64,000 bases of DNA from Tetrahymena elliotti 4EA (Eukaryota; Ciliophora; Oligohymenophorea; Hymenostomatida; Tetrahymenidae), in the NCBI GenBank assembly GCA_000231825.2, contig JH720328.1:724057-788056 (forward strand), in the 5' to 3' direction. This document shows positions 1-15,108 of this stretch, in pieces. The position numbers and the translations under genes were made by a program. The notes beneath the pieces are model-generated. The model was not told the DNA's origin. It worked only from the letters and a program-made list of their open reading frames with translations, and did no database searches. Every line of letters starts with the position of its first letter. Position 1 is the stretch's first letter.

Positions 1-1453
1 TTGTTTCTTAATCAATACAATTAAAAATATGGCAAACTTCTAAATCAAAAATGAAATCTTAAAATTATCTTTTTCTCAGTTTTAATTGGTTCTACAACAG
101 AAAGTCCTAATAAAAAGTGTAAGTTTCTAAAAATAAATTGATGAGATAGAAAATTTGAAATTATTCATCAGTGATTATATCTCTCGAATTTCTTTCTTAA
201 GAAATGAATTTGTGAAAATAAAAATCTATTTAATTTTAATACAAAATCTTACTTACTCTCAAATTAAAGAAAAAAAGTATTAATATAAATAGATTACATA
301 AAAAATAATGAGAATAAACTTTTTATTTTGAATAAAAGTAAATTTGTATTTTTGATCTGTTTTCCTATTGGTTAATAAAATATTTGGTACACAAAATTAA
401 AAAATTGAATCTAAGTAATTCATTTATCTAAAAAATACAAAAAAAATACTTATTTAGAAGAAATTTACTAAATATTCATATTACTAGATAGTAGTTATGG
501 GATTGATTAATTGATTTCCTATAACCTTTTGAGCTTAATCCCATTTAATATACTTTTATATTAATTTTTTTATACTATCTTACTAAAAGTTATAGTATTC
601 TCCATTTTAAAATTCACCACAAGAAATAGATTTCATGTGAAATCTTGTAATTTAATTGTGCATCTTATTAATCCCTACATAAATTCAAAAAAAAAAAATT
701 AATTTCTTCAAGCAGTACTAATTCTTATCTATTTCCTTTTTATTGTATCCTAAATTAAAAAAGAAGATTAATTATGACATATTAAGAATAAGTCTAAAAA
801 TTTATGGCAATTTATGAATATTTATTTAATAATCTTTACCTACCTTATATATTAAATTTACAAATCTAAAATGTAGCTATTACATAAGTTTTCAATATTA
901 CAAAATTATTTAGTTTTAGCATTATATATTTAAACTATGATTTTTCTCATAATTAAAATGTAAAAGCAAAGACTCATATCTCAAATGCTGAGATATTTAG
1001 ATTTATACAAAAATAAACTTTTCTTTTTTCAAAGTTTAAACCAAAACACAAAAAATGTTAATCTATCTTGAAATCATTTTAAACTGTATGACTAATAAAA
1101 ATGTATTAAGAAAGACAACAAACAATAAACTTAATTAAATAATATATTTTCTAGTGTTTAATATTAGTATAAAAAAAATTTAGAAGTAAAAAATATTAAA
1201 TTCTAAGACAAATATTTATGAAATTATTTTATAAAAAAATATATTCAGAAAATAAGATAGAAAAAAAAATAAATGAAAAAAATTTTTAAATTTCAATTTA
1301 CTAAAATAATGGCATTTTACTAAATTTATTTCATCTACATTGAACCTATGAGTTCATCTCTACATAGATATATATATAATTTATTTAGTACTTAAACAAA
1401 TAAGTAATATATTAATAAATCAATTTAGATTAATTTAAATATTCTCTTTAAGA
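1..1453. other. AT-rich non-coding flank
   Basis: No reading frame of useful length was found on either strand with the ciliate code, and the composition is uniformly AT-rich with many short A and T runs. It lies beyond the 3' end of the minus-strand surface-protein gene and probably holds that gene's 3' UTR. No telomeric G4T2/C4A2 repeats and no tRNA-like or CRISPR-like structure were seen. Confidence 0.6.
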
Positions 1454-4400
1454 TCATTTTTATTTTTTATTAAAGTGGTTAATTAAAGATTTAAATGTGC
1501 TTTGCTTTATAGGTTAAGCTGAATAAATCCTTTGATCTTCTTTGATTATCTATTTGCTACTTTTTAGTATCTCTTTAAAAATATAAATTGTAAAAACTAT
1601 ATTTAAAAAAATAAATATTTTACCTAAAGATTTTTAAGACTCAATAAGGGTTTTGCTATTTAAACTTAGGCTTGAATATTTGCTGTCTTAAAGGGATAGA
1701 TCGCCTTTGAGCTATTAAGAAGGTTTTTGTAATTGTATTGCAGGTTAAAAGAGCTAAATTCCAAAAATTTTATTCAACTATTCCATCTCTAAAGATTATT
1801 CATGCAATTATTAATTATTGAGAGTTGTTTGTTTTTAAGATTAGATCAAAGATTAATCTTTTAACTTTTCTGAACTTGTAATATGTAAATCATTATGGAT
1901 AGTTATTTATTTATTCTGAGGAGAAATTATAAATTATTCAGGTTCTTTAGAGACTTTAGGAGTGATATCAAAATGAGCAAAAGAAAATTTAACTTTTGTC
2001 TTTTCTTTACTATCCAAATTATCTTTAGAGAAGAAATAGTCATGATGAATACTTAAATCTCTTTGACTTGTTTTAAAGCTTTCTATTTATTTGATAAAGA
2101 TAAATTAATATATTTTATATTTATGTTGTCTTACAGAAATTAGTTTTTGTATTAGGGCTTAAGGAATTATACTTTTTTAAGCTTTTCATAGTATTTGGTT
2201 ATAATTAAGGTATTTTCTAAGTATCCTTTCTTTGACTTGAAGCTTTTATTTAATTACTGCTAACCTAAATTTAGATTTTGCTATCAAATACTTGTAATTA
2301 ATGCTACCTTAGTTATGCTAATTATTTTATTGATGATTTAATCTTATTAAATTTCCGAATAGATAAAAATGATTTTGATTTTATTATTTTAATAAAACTG
2401 AATGTTTCTGGAAATCTTAGCTTAGCTTTGTAAAGAATCTTTTAAAAGAAATTTTATTATGAAACATCTCCTGGAATAGGTTCTAAAAATACAAATAAAA
2501 CGAGCTTTAGAATAAAAAACCCATTTAATGAATAAATAAGTATAGTCACGTACTAGGAAGCGCTTTCATTAACCTCCTAAAGGCCATGATAAAGGAAAGT
2601 GAGATTAATTGTAAGAATAGAAATAAATATTGATTGCTGTTCAAGTTAATTTCTTTAGTATGAGATATATGGATTAATCTTAGTTGTCAACACACTATAT
2701 GAAACTAAAGTAATATTCACAACAAATGCCTTAATTATAAATATTATTTTAATATTAATTTTTTCTTTAAAAAAATTACTCTAATGTTTGGTTGTTCAAC
2801 CAGTAATATTGAGGCTGTCATGATTATTGACTTAAAAAACATTTTTATTTTATACCAATAAAAGTATTTCGGTTTGTAGTCTTCATAAAGAAATTAGTAT
2901 CTGCTCAATTAAAATCTTTAGTGTTTTTATTATTTAAGAGTTTATATCATCTTCAATATCCAATAAGGTATAATTATCACAAAAAATACAATAGTTGGTA
3001 AAACTAAAATCAGTATATATTTAGTATGCCTATCAAAATCGTAGCATTCTATATTTATATCTATAGAGGCATACTTCTTAGATCCTATTCTTCTACAACT
3101 AACTGCTTGAGATATCAATGCTACTAAAGATGGAAAATAAAATATGTAAATGTATATTACACAAGTTAGTTTAAATTTGAAGTGAGATCTCTAAAATCTA
3201 TGGCTATAGAAAAGAAGCTAAAAGCAAAAGAGGAAAAACATAATTGATAAAGGAGTTAAGAGGGAAAATATAAATTTAAAAACCCAATATTCTAATCCTT
3301 TGATAAAATTAAAAGGGAAAAAACAATCTAAAGACCCATTAGAAATTTAAAGAGGATTTCCTATCGAAGTAGTACCAAAACTAAAAAATTGAGGAAGCTC
3401 TAAGTTGTACTTATCAATGACAGATATTACTTAAATGTGATCCACTAAAGTTTGAGAGAAAATTGGTTATTAAAAATTATGAACTATTTTAATAAAATTT
3501 AAATAAATCAAACATCTTTTTAAATATTAATTCATGATTTTACCTGAATTACTAAGATGAATAATTCCAAGCAGCTTTAAATAGTATCCTAATAAAACTC
3601 TCTCTGATTATTCAATTATTTTATATACACTGAATGTCAAGTAAAAAAACTGAAATGAAAAAAATATTAAAAAGTTCAACACAAAAATTCCCATATATCC
3701 TGTGCATTCTATACATCTAAGAGATAAAAACGCTTTTGAATATCTATTTTCCCAAACATTACCTTTAAAATCACATGTCTCACAAAGAGGTCCAATAAAT
3801 CCCATCTCACAACCAAACTATTTTTTATTTTACAATTTATTTAAATCAAAAATATTTCATACAATTTTCAGATTCTAGCTCATTCTAAATTTTCCATAGT
3901 TTCAGAATAAAGTGAAAAAAATTAAACTTGAAAAAAAAAAATTTAATTCATAGATACTTTTTTTTTACAAGTAATAACTATTTAACATAGATCTTATCAA
4001 ATTTAAAAATTTATTATTTAAATACCTTCGATGTTGATTTCTAAGGTTAGCAGCTATTCTTATAATTAGAGCATGATAAAATCTCATCAGTGTTATTATT
4101 TGCTCTCCAATAACCAGGATACAGTTATATGGTTGAACCCAAACATTGTTATGCACCACTAGGACATTACTTACAAATTTAATCAGTTTTATTTAGGGAA
4201 TATTTTCCATCAGGGCACATCTCGCATACAATTTTGTTAGAAAAATCAACTTTGATTTCTCCAACATTACAGCTTCTAAAATATACTTCAAATTTATAGG
4301 AAACTTAATTTAATGTCTCTGCTAATTTCTTTGAAGATTAAAGATCTTGGAATATATTTGATTAAATATAAAATTAATTTTATAGTAATGGTTTAGAAGT

Positions 4401-7400
4401 GACACTAAAATTAAAATTAAATCCATTCTCAGAATACTTAGATATTGAGCTTCCTTATATTAAAATATCTTAGTCAGTCACCACTTACAAATTTAAATCT
4501 TCAAGTTCTTTTTGAAATCTCTTATTAATACCTAGATTATTAAGAGAAAGATTTTACAAGTAGTTGCCTTCTTCATCTTTGAGTCTTACATTTTCTAGGC
4601 TTAAAAACCCTCCACTCTTAAAATCAATAATTTTTAACTAATTTTAAGAGCTTCTACTATATTATTATTCTTGTATTCCTTAAGTTTTACTCAAATCTAA
4701 TTCAATAGATCTAAGTTGAGATCCAACATTTTTTCCATAAAAAGTAGCTTTGTTATCTTATATTAGTAAGGGTTAGGCAAAATTATAATCTAAAAACATA
4801 TCTGGTATAAAATTCTCATAGTAGATTCCCCCTCCTGCTGCAGCTTCATTTTATATTATTTTACTATCTTCAATTGATAAATTAACTTTACTTAAGTGAA
4901 TTGCTCCACCTTTTCCTTTCATAGCTTAGTTAAGCTAAAACAAGCTATTGTTTTTAATTTTAAGAACTGGAATGTTTTAATTCTCTGTAAAATAGTACAA
5001 AGCTCCTCCATAATCTTATAAACTTTGATTTTTGATAAATTACACATTTGATATAGTTGTATCTTTAACATCATTTAAATACATAGAACCTCCTTTGCCT
5101 TATTTTGAAACATTACTTAAAAATTCAGAATCTTTAAGGATCAAAGTTTCAACATCTTCTATAAATAAAATGCAGCCATCTTCATTACAAGAATTCTGGT
5201 AAAAATTAGAAGATTTTATTTCTAAATGATTTAGATTTCTTATGGAGATCAAAGAAGAATAAGTGTTACTATCTTTAATTTTAATATCATCTAAAAGTAA
5301 CACCCCTTTATTCTAGCTTTCTAATAGAATCAAAGAAATACTACTGTCATATAGTTTTATTTTGCTCAGAAAAGTTTATATTTAATTTGTTATTTTCACT
5401 AAATAAAGAGATTGAGTGCTAAGACATAAATTACAAAATAAATCATAAATATCAATAGTTTAACTATTTATCTAAAATAGTTAAAGTTTTTTTTACTTCA
5501 AAGTTTTAATCACAATATTTTTTAAAACAGTTTCTGAAGAATTGATTATGAATTGAATATTGTCACTTTCTTCAATTCTTAAATTTAAAATTTTAACTAC
5601 AATATTTTTATAGAAATAAATATCTAAATACTCTTCAGTATCTAACAATTTAAACTCAGAGATATTTGTTTTGCTAACTTTTAAATCATCAATGGTTAAA
5701 TATTAACAGCCAATTTAGTTTATCAAAGTATTTCCTTTCAAGCCTTAACATGCAATTTTTTCTATCATAGTGTTATAATTCTATTATTGCTAGATGAAAC
5801 TTTAATTGAAAAATGTTGAAATTACGTTGATCTCTTTAATTTAGATTTCTTCAACCTTATTTAACTTGAAAAAATTATCAAAAGATGAATCATTAATTGT
5901 TACGCCAAAGATGTTAACAAATTTAGAATTAGTAATAATAAATATAGATCCAGTATGAAAAGTACTACCTGAAACAATGATATCCTCTATAATCACCATT
6001 TGACAATCTATTATTGATATCATGTTATTGTCCTGAGCTTGAACAAAATTCTCAAAAATGATAGTTTTGATATGGATGAGTTCTAAATTTTAGATAATTA
6101 ATTCAGATTGCATGTCTTAAATTCTAATCTCAGATAGGAATATTTTTTATATATTTTTTTATGAATTTATGGTCAAAGGTAGTCCATGAGGAATCTATAA
6201 ATTTAAATTGTTAATTTGTACTATTTTAATTAAACTGTTATCAAAAATATTTTAATCTAGCAAATTAACAGTTGACCTTTAGTTGGTATCATATGAATAA
6301 TAAACAACTTTAACACCTTAAGGACTTAAATTGTAAAAAAGAGGGGGAATTTATATTTCTTAATTATTGCTGAGTGATATTTTTAATTCTTAGAGTTACT
6401 AGTTTGTGTAAATAAGATTTTGTTAAATATATTTTTGAACAAACTAATCTAATTGTTTTGATTCTGATTACTTAAATGAATATGAACAAATACTTGAGAT
6501 ATTATCTATAGAAATAACATATTCAACTAGATCAAGCAGATTTTAAGCTGTAATTTCTAAATATTTGTTTCCATTTTAATCTAAATTGATTGAGTAGTTT
6601 AATATTTAAAGCAAGTTTTAGTCTTTTGAAAATAAAACTTAAGGTTTTTATTAATCTCTAAGAATTCTGACAACTGAAATTTCTTTATGTTAGACAATAA
6701 TAAATAAATTATTTTAGTCAATATAATATATTTTATTTAAGTTATTAAAGGCATGAATTGTTGGAAAAGCCTTATTGAGGGAGAATTTATTATATATTTC
6801 TAGTTAAGAATCACAATACATGTAAAGATATTGATCATCAGTATCAATTTTAGTTTGAAGTAAACAAGGATTTATTATTTATTGTTTTATTTCTAGCTTC
6901 TATGAATAAATATATGTAAATCCTTAATCACCTACTACATAGATGAGATTTCTGTCTTATTCTAAATAAATATTTAATATGTTGTACTATACTTTGATTG
7001 AAAACTACTCAGTTAAAGTAACACTATCTATAATCTTTATTATTGATTCAGATTAAATTATAACAAGTATTTAATTGCTTGAGTTTAGATCATTTATGTT
7101 AGAATATATATTCTAATTATAGGAACTATAATTGTCAATTTAGCTTATTTTAGCTTATGATAATTTTAATATCAAATTGATATAATTAGATTAGCTTATT
7201 TATTAAGATTTAATTTTATTTTCTTTTGTGTCATAAGAATATATATTTCCTTATGAAAAGTAAACCAAGAAATTCCCAAATATGATTCCTCTAAAGAATA
7301 CATTTTATCCTTTATTTTCTAAATTTAATTTTAATGAAAGCTAATTTGTGTTCTTTGAATCAGTTAAATCTATTGTGTAGAGGTTATTGGTGATATATTC

Positions 7401-10400
7401 GATAAGTAACAATTCATTTGATTAAGAGTTATAAAATATATCTCGTATTGATTATTGTAAGGTAAGATCAGCTATTTTATAAATTTGATAATTAATAATG
7501 TCAACTTTTCCAAATAATATGTAGTTTAAATTTTAGAAGATAAATGCACTATCTTTCACTTTTATCAGTTAAGCATAAAACATACTTTAAATTCTTGAAT
7601 ATTATACTGGAGTCTGATATAAAAATTTAAATGTACTTTTATAAAAAAGTGATAGAAATTTGATTCTTAAGTTATAAACTAAATAAGTATTTTAGTCAAA
7701 TTTAAGATTAATTATTTCCTGTGATTAAGGTAAGTTAAAGCTTTATGTATATACAATTTAATTTAGATCATATAAATTGACTACTTCCGAGTTTTGAACA
7801 ATCAATAAATTTCTCATTGTATCTAATGAAATAAAACTGATAACTTTGTTTTAGTTTTGATGATCTAAAATAGTTTCTCTAAACTCTAAATCTGGAAAAG
7901 AATAAGCAAAAACGTAATAGTTATCATAAAAGAAGATATGGTTTTTTTATAAATCTAGTAAGAATCCATTTAATTAAGAATGTTAAAGTTTTGTTTGAAC
8001 TAATTTGTTAACCAAATATTTATATACCAACAATTATTGATTTTGATCAAGCAAAATAAGTTAATTTGAAGTCATATCAAATAGAATGTTCTATCCTTTA
8101 ACTTGATTGTTCATGGAAATTTTAAATTTTTGGTTTAACTGTAAAATATCAATTACTTATATCTCTTTTGCTATTCCATCAGCACTAATTAATAAATGAT
8201 TAACTGTATCTAAGAATAGATTAGCTGAATCATAAAAGTAAATATCTTAATTAAAAGATTTTTTCCCTTAATACAGAGAATACAAACCATTAATTTTAGA
8301 AAAAATAATCATATACTATTGATCAACATTAACAATGGGAGGTATAGGTGTGGCAGACATAAGATCTATGTATGAAACCTATTTTAAAAAAAATAATTAA
8401 ATTGTATCAATTTACATAAAAAAAATTTTTAATTTTACAAAAAATTGAACTGGTTTTTTTATAGCTTCTTTGATTAAGTATTCAACTGTAGTAGGAGTGT
8501 ATTACAAAATTAAATTACTTTCACAGATTACTTTAAATTGGGCAAAACTCTGTAGTGATGTAACAATAAATTATATTTGTTTTTAGGAATTATTTGCATA
8601 CTAATTATAAAAAAAGTATTAAAATTAATAATTGTTTAATTTAATTTACATCAACAATTTAAACACTTGAAATAGTTGTCTAAATTATAGCTATTTAATG
8701 GGTTTGGCAGATTTCAAACCTAAAAATTTAATTATAAGAAAATATTTTTTGATAAGGTAAGCTTTAGCTTAAATAAAAAATATTTAAATCATAAATTGAA
8801 TTTTTTTTAGTGGTAAAAATAGCTGCACCAAGTTTTTCATCTACGAAAATTTAATCAACATTAGCATTTATTTGAAATTAATTAGAGATCTATGAAATTA
8901 TGTTAAGTCTTAAAATTTTAGAAGTGGTCTTATCAATAAAATAAGTATCATAACTGTCCTTGTTTTGATATATAATTTTACTCTCCTAGCTTAAAGGATA
9001 GCTAAGGTAGGGCTTGTTCTCAGAGTTAGAGTTGTAAACAATTTGTTAATTTTAGGTGTCAATAAATATATTCAAAGAAGCATATTTCTTTGGATAAAAA
9101 AATGAATAAAAAATTTTGTAATCAAGGTCATATATTTTTACTATTTACATTGATTAATAATGAATTAAATATTTGCTTTTTATACATAATTCGCTTTCTG
9201 CACCAAAGAAATATAAAGTATAGCTAATTTTATTGTTATCAAATATTTAAATACTTTCACTCTTTTATTCTTATAAATCGTATTTAATTAGATCTTGATC
9301 TCCAGAAAATAGAACAGAATCCTTATTTGCAGATTTGTAGAAAATTATTAATTGAGACAATAAATGGTTTGAAGGAGTTATAGAGATTACTTATAAATCA
9401 GATGTAAGTAGGACAATATTCTACTAAGAGAATAGTATTAATTGATTAGAAGATTGTTAAAATAGTCTTTTTTCAATGTCTTATAAAAATTCTTAATACG
9501 TTAACTCATAGCTTGAGAAAGACATGGTCTTCAATGAAAATGCCTATATTTTTTGTTATTCTTGAATAAAAAAATATAAATGTTTATCAACAAAAAGAAC
9601 AGATTTAAAATTCTCTACATTTTCTGTTACTAATTGTATAGATGAACTTTAATTAAATAAACTTTAATAACTGAGAGTTTATAAATCAAAAAGTTTAGTT
9701 TTCATTGTATTATTATTAATTACAATAATTTTTTTATCAAAAATCCACATTGACTATGCATAAGTACCACTTAGCTCATCTGAAAAACTAGATATTATTT
9801 GGTTATTTGTTAAATCATAAATTGCTTGATAAGGATAGATGACAATGTAGTTGAATTCAATTAAAAGCTCTACATAATTTTTAGCTAAGTTGGTATCTAT
9901 AAAATCAAGCACTAAATATGGCCCATAATCTTTATAAATAATCTAGTTGGTACATATATCTACAATAAGAAAAAAAAAAGTGAAGGAGTCAGGTTGATGA
10001 ACAATAAAAAATAAGCAATCACTATTAGTAACTCTTTTTAAAACCAAAATATCAGTAATTGATTAATCATCAATAATTAATTAATTTATAATTAAAGATT
10101 TTTATAATTATGAATGCTGATAGAAAGGTAAAGGTATATCTTATTCTTATATGAAACCTATTTTTTGTTTTATAATATTTGTTGATAAATATCCACCTTT
10201 ATTTGCAACAAAAGAATTATAAACACTTAACTCTTAATAATTATATGACAATTCTAATGTATATCCTTCAGAGCAAACCTATAAACCTTAGCTAGATTTA
10301 CTTCCAAGACTAAAAATATACATATTTATCTAAAGTTATCCAAGTTTATAAGCAAAATAGACTGAATTATTATAAATAAAATTACTAATCTAATAAGCAT

Positions 10401-12117
10401 CTTATGGTACATTAAAGCTGTATTAGAATTCATCAACAGAAGAAATATTTAATGGATTTTAATTCAGAGGAATGTAATAAAAGACATTTTAAAAATAAAG
10501 ATAAACCATCATATAATCAGGTTAGTTAGATTGATTAGAACTAATGATTGAAGGTTTAGTATTTTCAACTATCTAAAGACTATTTTTAAGCATGATTTCT
10601 GAGTAATTTTTTACAATTTGATAAAAATAAATTGTGGTTGTGATCATCGTTGAAGAGTGTGCAACAAATATATTTTAATTTTTGGAATAGTAATATATAA
10701 TTACTTCATCTTAAGATTAATTAGCTTACTTTGTAATTAATTTAGTTTACAGAGAATCTTTACTGGATACAATTTAATGAATCTCATATCTATCTCTATA
10801 GCCGCAAATAAACATTTGTTAATCATCATCAACTATAGAGGCAAAATTACATTTAAAATCACTATTATTTAATAATACTGTAGAGCCATCTTTTTAAATT
10901 TATAAAATGTAACCCTATTTTTAAATTATAAAGAACATGATTTAAATTAAAACAACTAAGGATAGAAAACTCAATAATTTGATTCTAGTTTGTAGATAAA
11001 TAACATAAAATTGAGATAAATAATTAATAAAAATTTCTTTGGGGATTTTGTTCTTGAAGTTTAATTAAAAATTTGAAAAATTTGATTAGTCTTGTGAAGA
11101 TAAAAAGAAAAATCTAGATCCTGAAAATAAATTTTTTAGATATTAATTTACCTCATTTTTATTATTCTCAAAAGAATAAATTATCTGCAATTTATTGCTT
11201 AATACATATAAATTAATATTGACTCCAATCTAAATTGTAGTTCTAGTTTTATATTTAATAGAATAAAATACTGCCATCCTATCTAAAGCTTTCCAAAAAA
11301 CCAATAAATTGAATTCTGTAAAATATTTTAATAAGCTAATATTGTTGGAAATATCTGATATTTAAATTTTTATTTATTGTTCAGTAACAACATCATATAG
11401 GACTATATTTACATTACTCTAGCAATAAATGATATTTCCTTACCTAACAAAAGTACTCTGCAAAAATTCAGAAGCAGGTAACAGATGAAATTGTTCTCTT
11501 ATTTGTAAACTCATATTTGCTATGCTGACCTTACAATATTACTAGATAATAACTACATTTCCAGTTGAAGAAATAAAAACTGAATCTATAGAATCCTTAA
11601 TTTGATAGCTTGAATACTCATTAATTACGTTACAATCTATAATACTTTAACAAATATTTTGTTTACTGCTTTCTATTGTATTTTATTAACAAAAATATAC
11701 ACACTTATTTGATCTATAATCAAAAATTTGTTAGCTTTAGCAAGTATCTTTTTTTTAATAACAAAGCCCATCATTTTATAACTCCATATTTTCATAACAC
11801 TTATTGCAAGTATTATTGCTATCACATTATTTACATCCTGATATTTAACATTTTAAACAAATTTGCTAATTCTTATCTAGTTACATATTGCTTCCACATT
11901 ACTGAACACAACTGAAATCCTGTGTTGAAAAATAGTAATTACTCATACATGATGTACACTAATTTTTTGAAGGACCAAAGCATTATTAGCAAGACTAATC
12001 ACAATCAGTACATTATTAATTTATTTTATCATAATATTATCTCTAATTTGTACATTATTAGCAATATAGAGGAAGTAGCTAAAGAATAAAAATAAGTAAA
12101 GCAAGAAGCTACTTCAT
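1454..12117 (-). CDS. Giant Cys-rich, beta-helix, polytopic membrane surface protein (copy A)
   Basis: Multi-exon gene of roughly 3,000 residues. The start at 12117 gives a signal peptide (MKQLLALLIFILQLLPLYC), followed by about 120 residues with repeated C-x2-C pairs, like furin or EGF-type repeats. The middle (about 11-7 kb) is beta-rich and propeller-like. The part from 6.2 to 4.3 kb is made of short strand-turn repeats with Asn and Ser, typical of a right-handed beta-helix. Near 4.25-3.7 kb are the marks of a large ciliate family: CPDGKYS, PGYWR, and GFIGPLCETCD followed by W and Y. A polytopic domain follows, including SCRRIGSKKYASIDINIECY near 3.05 kb and LYEDYKPKYFYW near 2.85 kb. The cytoplasmic tail is joined by an intron (GTAAGACAAC..AAATAG, about 2.1 kb) and ends at TGA 1454-1456. 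The function is unknown; a surface receptor, channel or adhesin is inferred. Intron boundaries were only sampled. The last 60 residues could instead follow a further intron and end near 1420. Confidence 0.8.
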
Positions 12118-13159
12118 ATTTTGTTAGATTTATTGTTGCGTTTAATTTCTATTTTTCTTTCTACTAGCTATTTTTTGTATTATCTAAGTTAATAAAAAAT
12201 TATCAATTCTTGAATTCACTTTTTCCGACAACTAATAAAATTCAATTTTTTAAGGAAACATTTAATAAATAAGTAAAGGTTTTTAAAAACTTAGTTTTAT
12301 CATTTTTATTTACAAATTTTATTATTCTTAAAATGGTAATATTTTACTCATGTAAAAGCTCACTTTTTTCTTTAAAAAGAATTAGTGCTAATTAAGTATT
12401 TTTAATCAGTTTTGTCTGATACAAAATTGTATTAGATGAAGGATATTTTTAATAATTTTTCAAAAATAAGAAAAAAGTATTTTTTACTTTTTCTCTTTTG
12501 AGGATTTTAAATGCTACAATAATACTAGTTTATAACTTAAAATCAATAATAACATAATTCTAAAAGGCTTCAATTTGATATTTTTTTAATAAATAAAGCT
12601 GAATTTATCTACTGCCCCTCTTCTAAAATGAGATACCTTTAATATTAGATTATTTTTTAATATGGCTAGTGCATTTTTATGAAATTTTGTTTTTTTCTTA
12701 AAATTAATGGAGGCAAAAATTAATGGTTTCTCTTAGAAGATTTATTTTTCAGATGTGTTAAATAGAATTTTTCATAAAAGTCTTTAACTTACTTTAAAAT
12801 AAATAATTTGAATATATTTGTGTGGTTATTTTGATAAAAAGTGAATTGGTTTGATATTTTTTTAATTAATTTATTCTTTTAAATTTAAACTGTTTAAATG
12901 TGAGTAAAAGTTTATTCAAAAATATATAAAGAGAATGAAGATAACAAGATATTATTTTAAGTATTTATTTAGAGAATAAGTTAACTGTACTAGATATTTT
13001 ATTTACAGCTTTTAAGAAGCCATGAAAAGATGTTTCAGAAATTTTAAAAATATTTTAGTTTTATATTTGATAACTAAGCAGATCTATCACCTTAGTAATC
13101 GATTAAGTTGTAGTAATTATATTTTTATAATTCAATAAAAGATTTTTTTATGTCAACAT
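12118..13159. other. Intergenic region between surface protein A and scramblase A
   Basis: About 1 kb of AT-rich DNA with no supportable frame on either strand. Both flanking genes are on the minus strand, so this should hold the 3' UTR of the scramblase and the promoter of the surface-protein gene. The equivalent spacer on the right-hand side of the window (46842-47765) is about the same length. Confidence 0.6.
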
Positions 13160-14416
13160 TCATTTTAATTCTTACAAAGGAATGCTTAATTAGTGTGTTA
13201 ATTTTTTGTTTTCATCATCTATTAAGTTGATGTGAGATGTTTTACCATGCCTATCTGTAATACTTTCTTCAAAATAGCTATAATCAAGAAATAGAGTTGC
13301 TGCCATAATTAAAACTTTATCTTCAACATTAGCATTATGAGGAAAAGTGACTCCAAAATTAGATTTATCAGAGGCACATGACTTCCAACAGCCTGAAGTT
13401 CTTTTTGTAATATAACTTAAGGGTTCTCCTTTTGTATTTTTAATTACAAAAGTGGCTTATTGACAGCTTCTACAAGGGCAATTTCCACAAAAAATAGCAG
13501 GCATACAATAAGATTCGCCTTCTATTATATATTTAACATTTCCAAGTAAGTCTTAAATTTCTAATCCAACGCTGCAAAAATAAAAAGGCTATGTAATTTT
13601 TCCTAAAATTTTATTAGCATCTTATTCTGTAACAAAAACTTCTAGCTCTGGTCTAGAAAAACAAAAGCAAGTGCACTTGTAGGGACGGCGTAGCAGAAGA
13701 AAGCTGGAATCCTCTGCTACATCTCTACTTGGATTTAACTAGCCACTTCTATTCTTTACTATCATATTAAAAGGTCTTTTAGACCCCGGTAAACAATTCC
13801 TAGAACAACAAGAACTCTTTTCTTTGCATTTAAAAATATATTGATTTGAGATTACATCTCCATTGCAATCTGCAGGGTAAACTTTATAAACATTTGGTTT
13901 TTCACATCCAGTTAAATTTTCACCTGAATCAAATCTTTGCTTTATGTAAATACCTTGTAATTCACTTAGCTTAGTCATCCCACTCTTTATGTTGATATAT
14001 TAAGAATTTAGAATATTAAAATTATTATTTTTATTGTTATTTTTGTTTTGTTTCAGATCATTTAGAAACTATTGCCTCATTTGAATTGGACTTTAGAATT
14101 AATTATGTTTTGACTCTTCTTCAAAATCATCTCCTTTATCAGTAGGAGTTTCATATTAATTTTCAATCAATCCTTTATATTTTTTGCTATTAAACCCTTT
14201 TTAAGGTTGCTCTTTTTAAAAATGTACAGAATGATCTGTGTCATTTATATTTTGTAGTTCATAAAATTGATTATTTCTTTAAACGCTTAAAGCACCTGAA
14301 TTAGATAAAGCAGGAGGAGGTGGTAAATAAGGGTATTAATAATCCTATTATCTTGGAGCTTATCCTGCTTCAGGAACATATGGCTAATAATATCCTTGAT
14401 CGTTTGGAGTAAACAT
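13160..14416 (-). CDS. Phospholipid scramblase-family protein (A)
   Basis: A single exon of 418 residues ending at TGA 13160-13162. The first 146 residues are low-complexity: a Pro/Tyr/Gln-rich start (residues 1-45 include YPYLPPPPA), as in many scramblases, then a charged linker. The scramblase-like domain starts near residue 147 (MTKLSELQGIY) and shows CCSRNCLPGSKRPF, the counterpart of the conserved Cys-rich core. It has a second Cys cluster (FCGNCPCRSCQ) and a closing hydrophobic strand (KVLIMAATLFLDYSYFEE), as expected for the family's beta-barrel around a buried C-terminal helix. Scramblases move phospholipids between bilayer leaflets, often in response to Ca2+, and are often palmitoylated on Cys clusters. 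The Met at 13978 is an alternative start but would lose the Pro-rich leader. A paralogue lies at 45954-46841. Confidence 0.88.
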
Positions 14417-14442
14417 ATTTAACTAATCAACAACAACAACAA

Positions 14443-14502
14443 CTAATTAAGGTTATCGAAATTATTTATTTACTATTCTAATAAAAATTGGATATCACTT
14501 AC
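14443..14502 (-). other. Putative 5' UTR intron of scramblase A
   Basis: Read on the minus strand, a 60-base segment begins GTAAGTGATATCC, the strongest donor match nearby, and ends in CTTAATTAG, a normal ciliate acceptor, 26 bases upstream of the chosen ATG. No ATG lies in the upstream exon, so this would be an untranslated-leader intron. The only evidence is the pair of splice signals. Confidence 0.4.
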
Positions 14503-15108
14503 TTGGAAATTAAATGAATCTTCTTAAAATTTACTAATTGCTATTCAAATTAATGTATAAAAAAGTTAATATTAAAATTTCTTTATTTTTATTCTACTCA
14601 AATAATTTAACATTAAATTAGAGCTTTTCTATTTTTTTTTAAATAAAAGTAGAATATTTATTTATAAAAATGCCTTTAAAAAAATTAAAAATATGAAGTA
14701 AATTTATATAGAAAAATATTTGATTGAAGAGGAATCGTGAATTATTTTATGAAAAATACTCTTGAAGAATCAAATTAATTCTTAGATTATTAACAAAAAA
14801 ATTAATAAATTCTGATTTTTTTTATTTTAAATTTTAAATTTATCGCTTGAAAATAAATGCATTATAATAATAATAAAGGATTTCCAAAATTAATTTTTAA
14901 CTAACATTTTGTTTATTATTTGACTCAAAAAAATTAATTTAACCTTACATACAATTTGAATATTTTAAAAGTATTATTTAGAATTTTGCAGATAATTTGA
15001 TAGAATAAAGTAATATACAATTTAATTTATTAGTAGCTGATAATAATTTTATAATGTTTATTATTTAATATTTTTTAATTTCTTAATTATTTCTAGTTTT
15101 TATTTACT
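14503..15108. other. Intergenic region
   Basis: About 600 bases of AT-rich sequence with no supportable gene. It lies between two minus-strand genes and should hold the promoter of scramblase A and the 3' UTR of the adaptor-like gene. Confidence 0.5.

Noticed and set aside
497..544. 8-bp inverted repeat ATGGGATT..AATCCCAT in the left flank
   Set aside because: Short arms with a 32-base loop in AT-rich DNA; expected by chance at this length and no associated feature.
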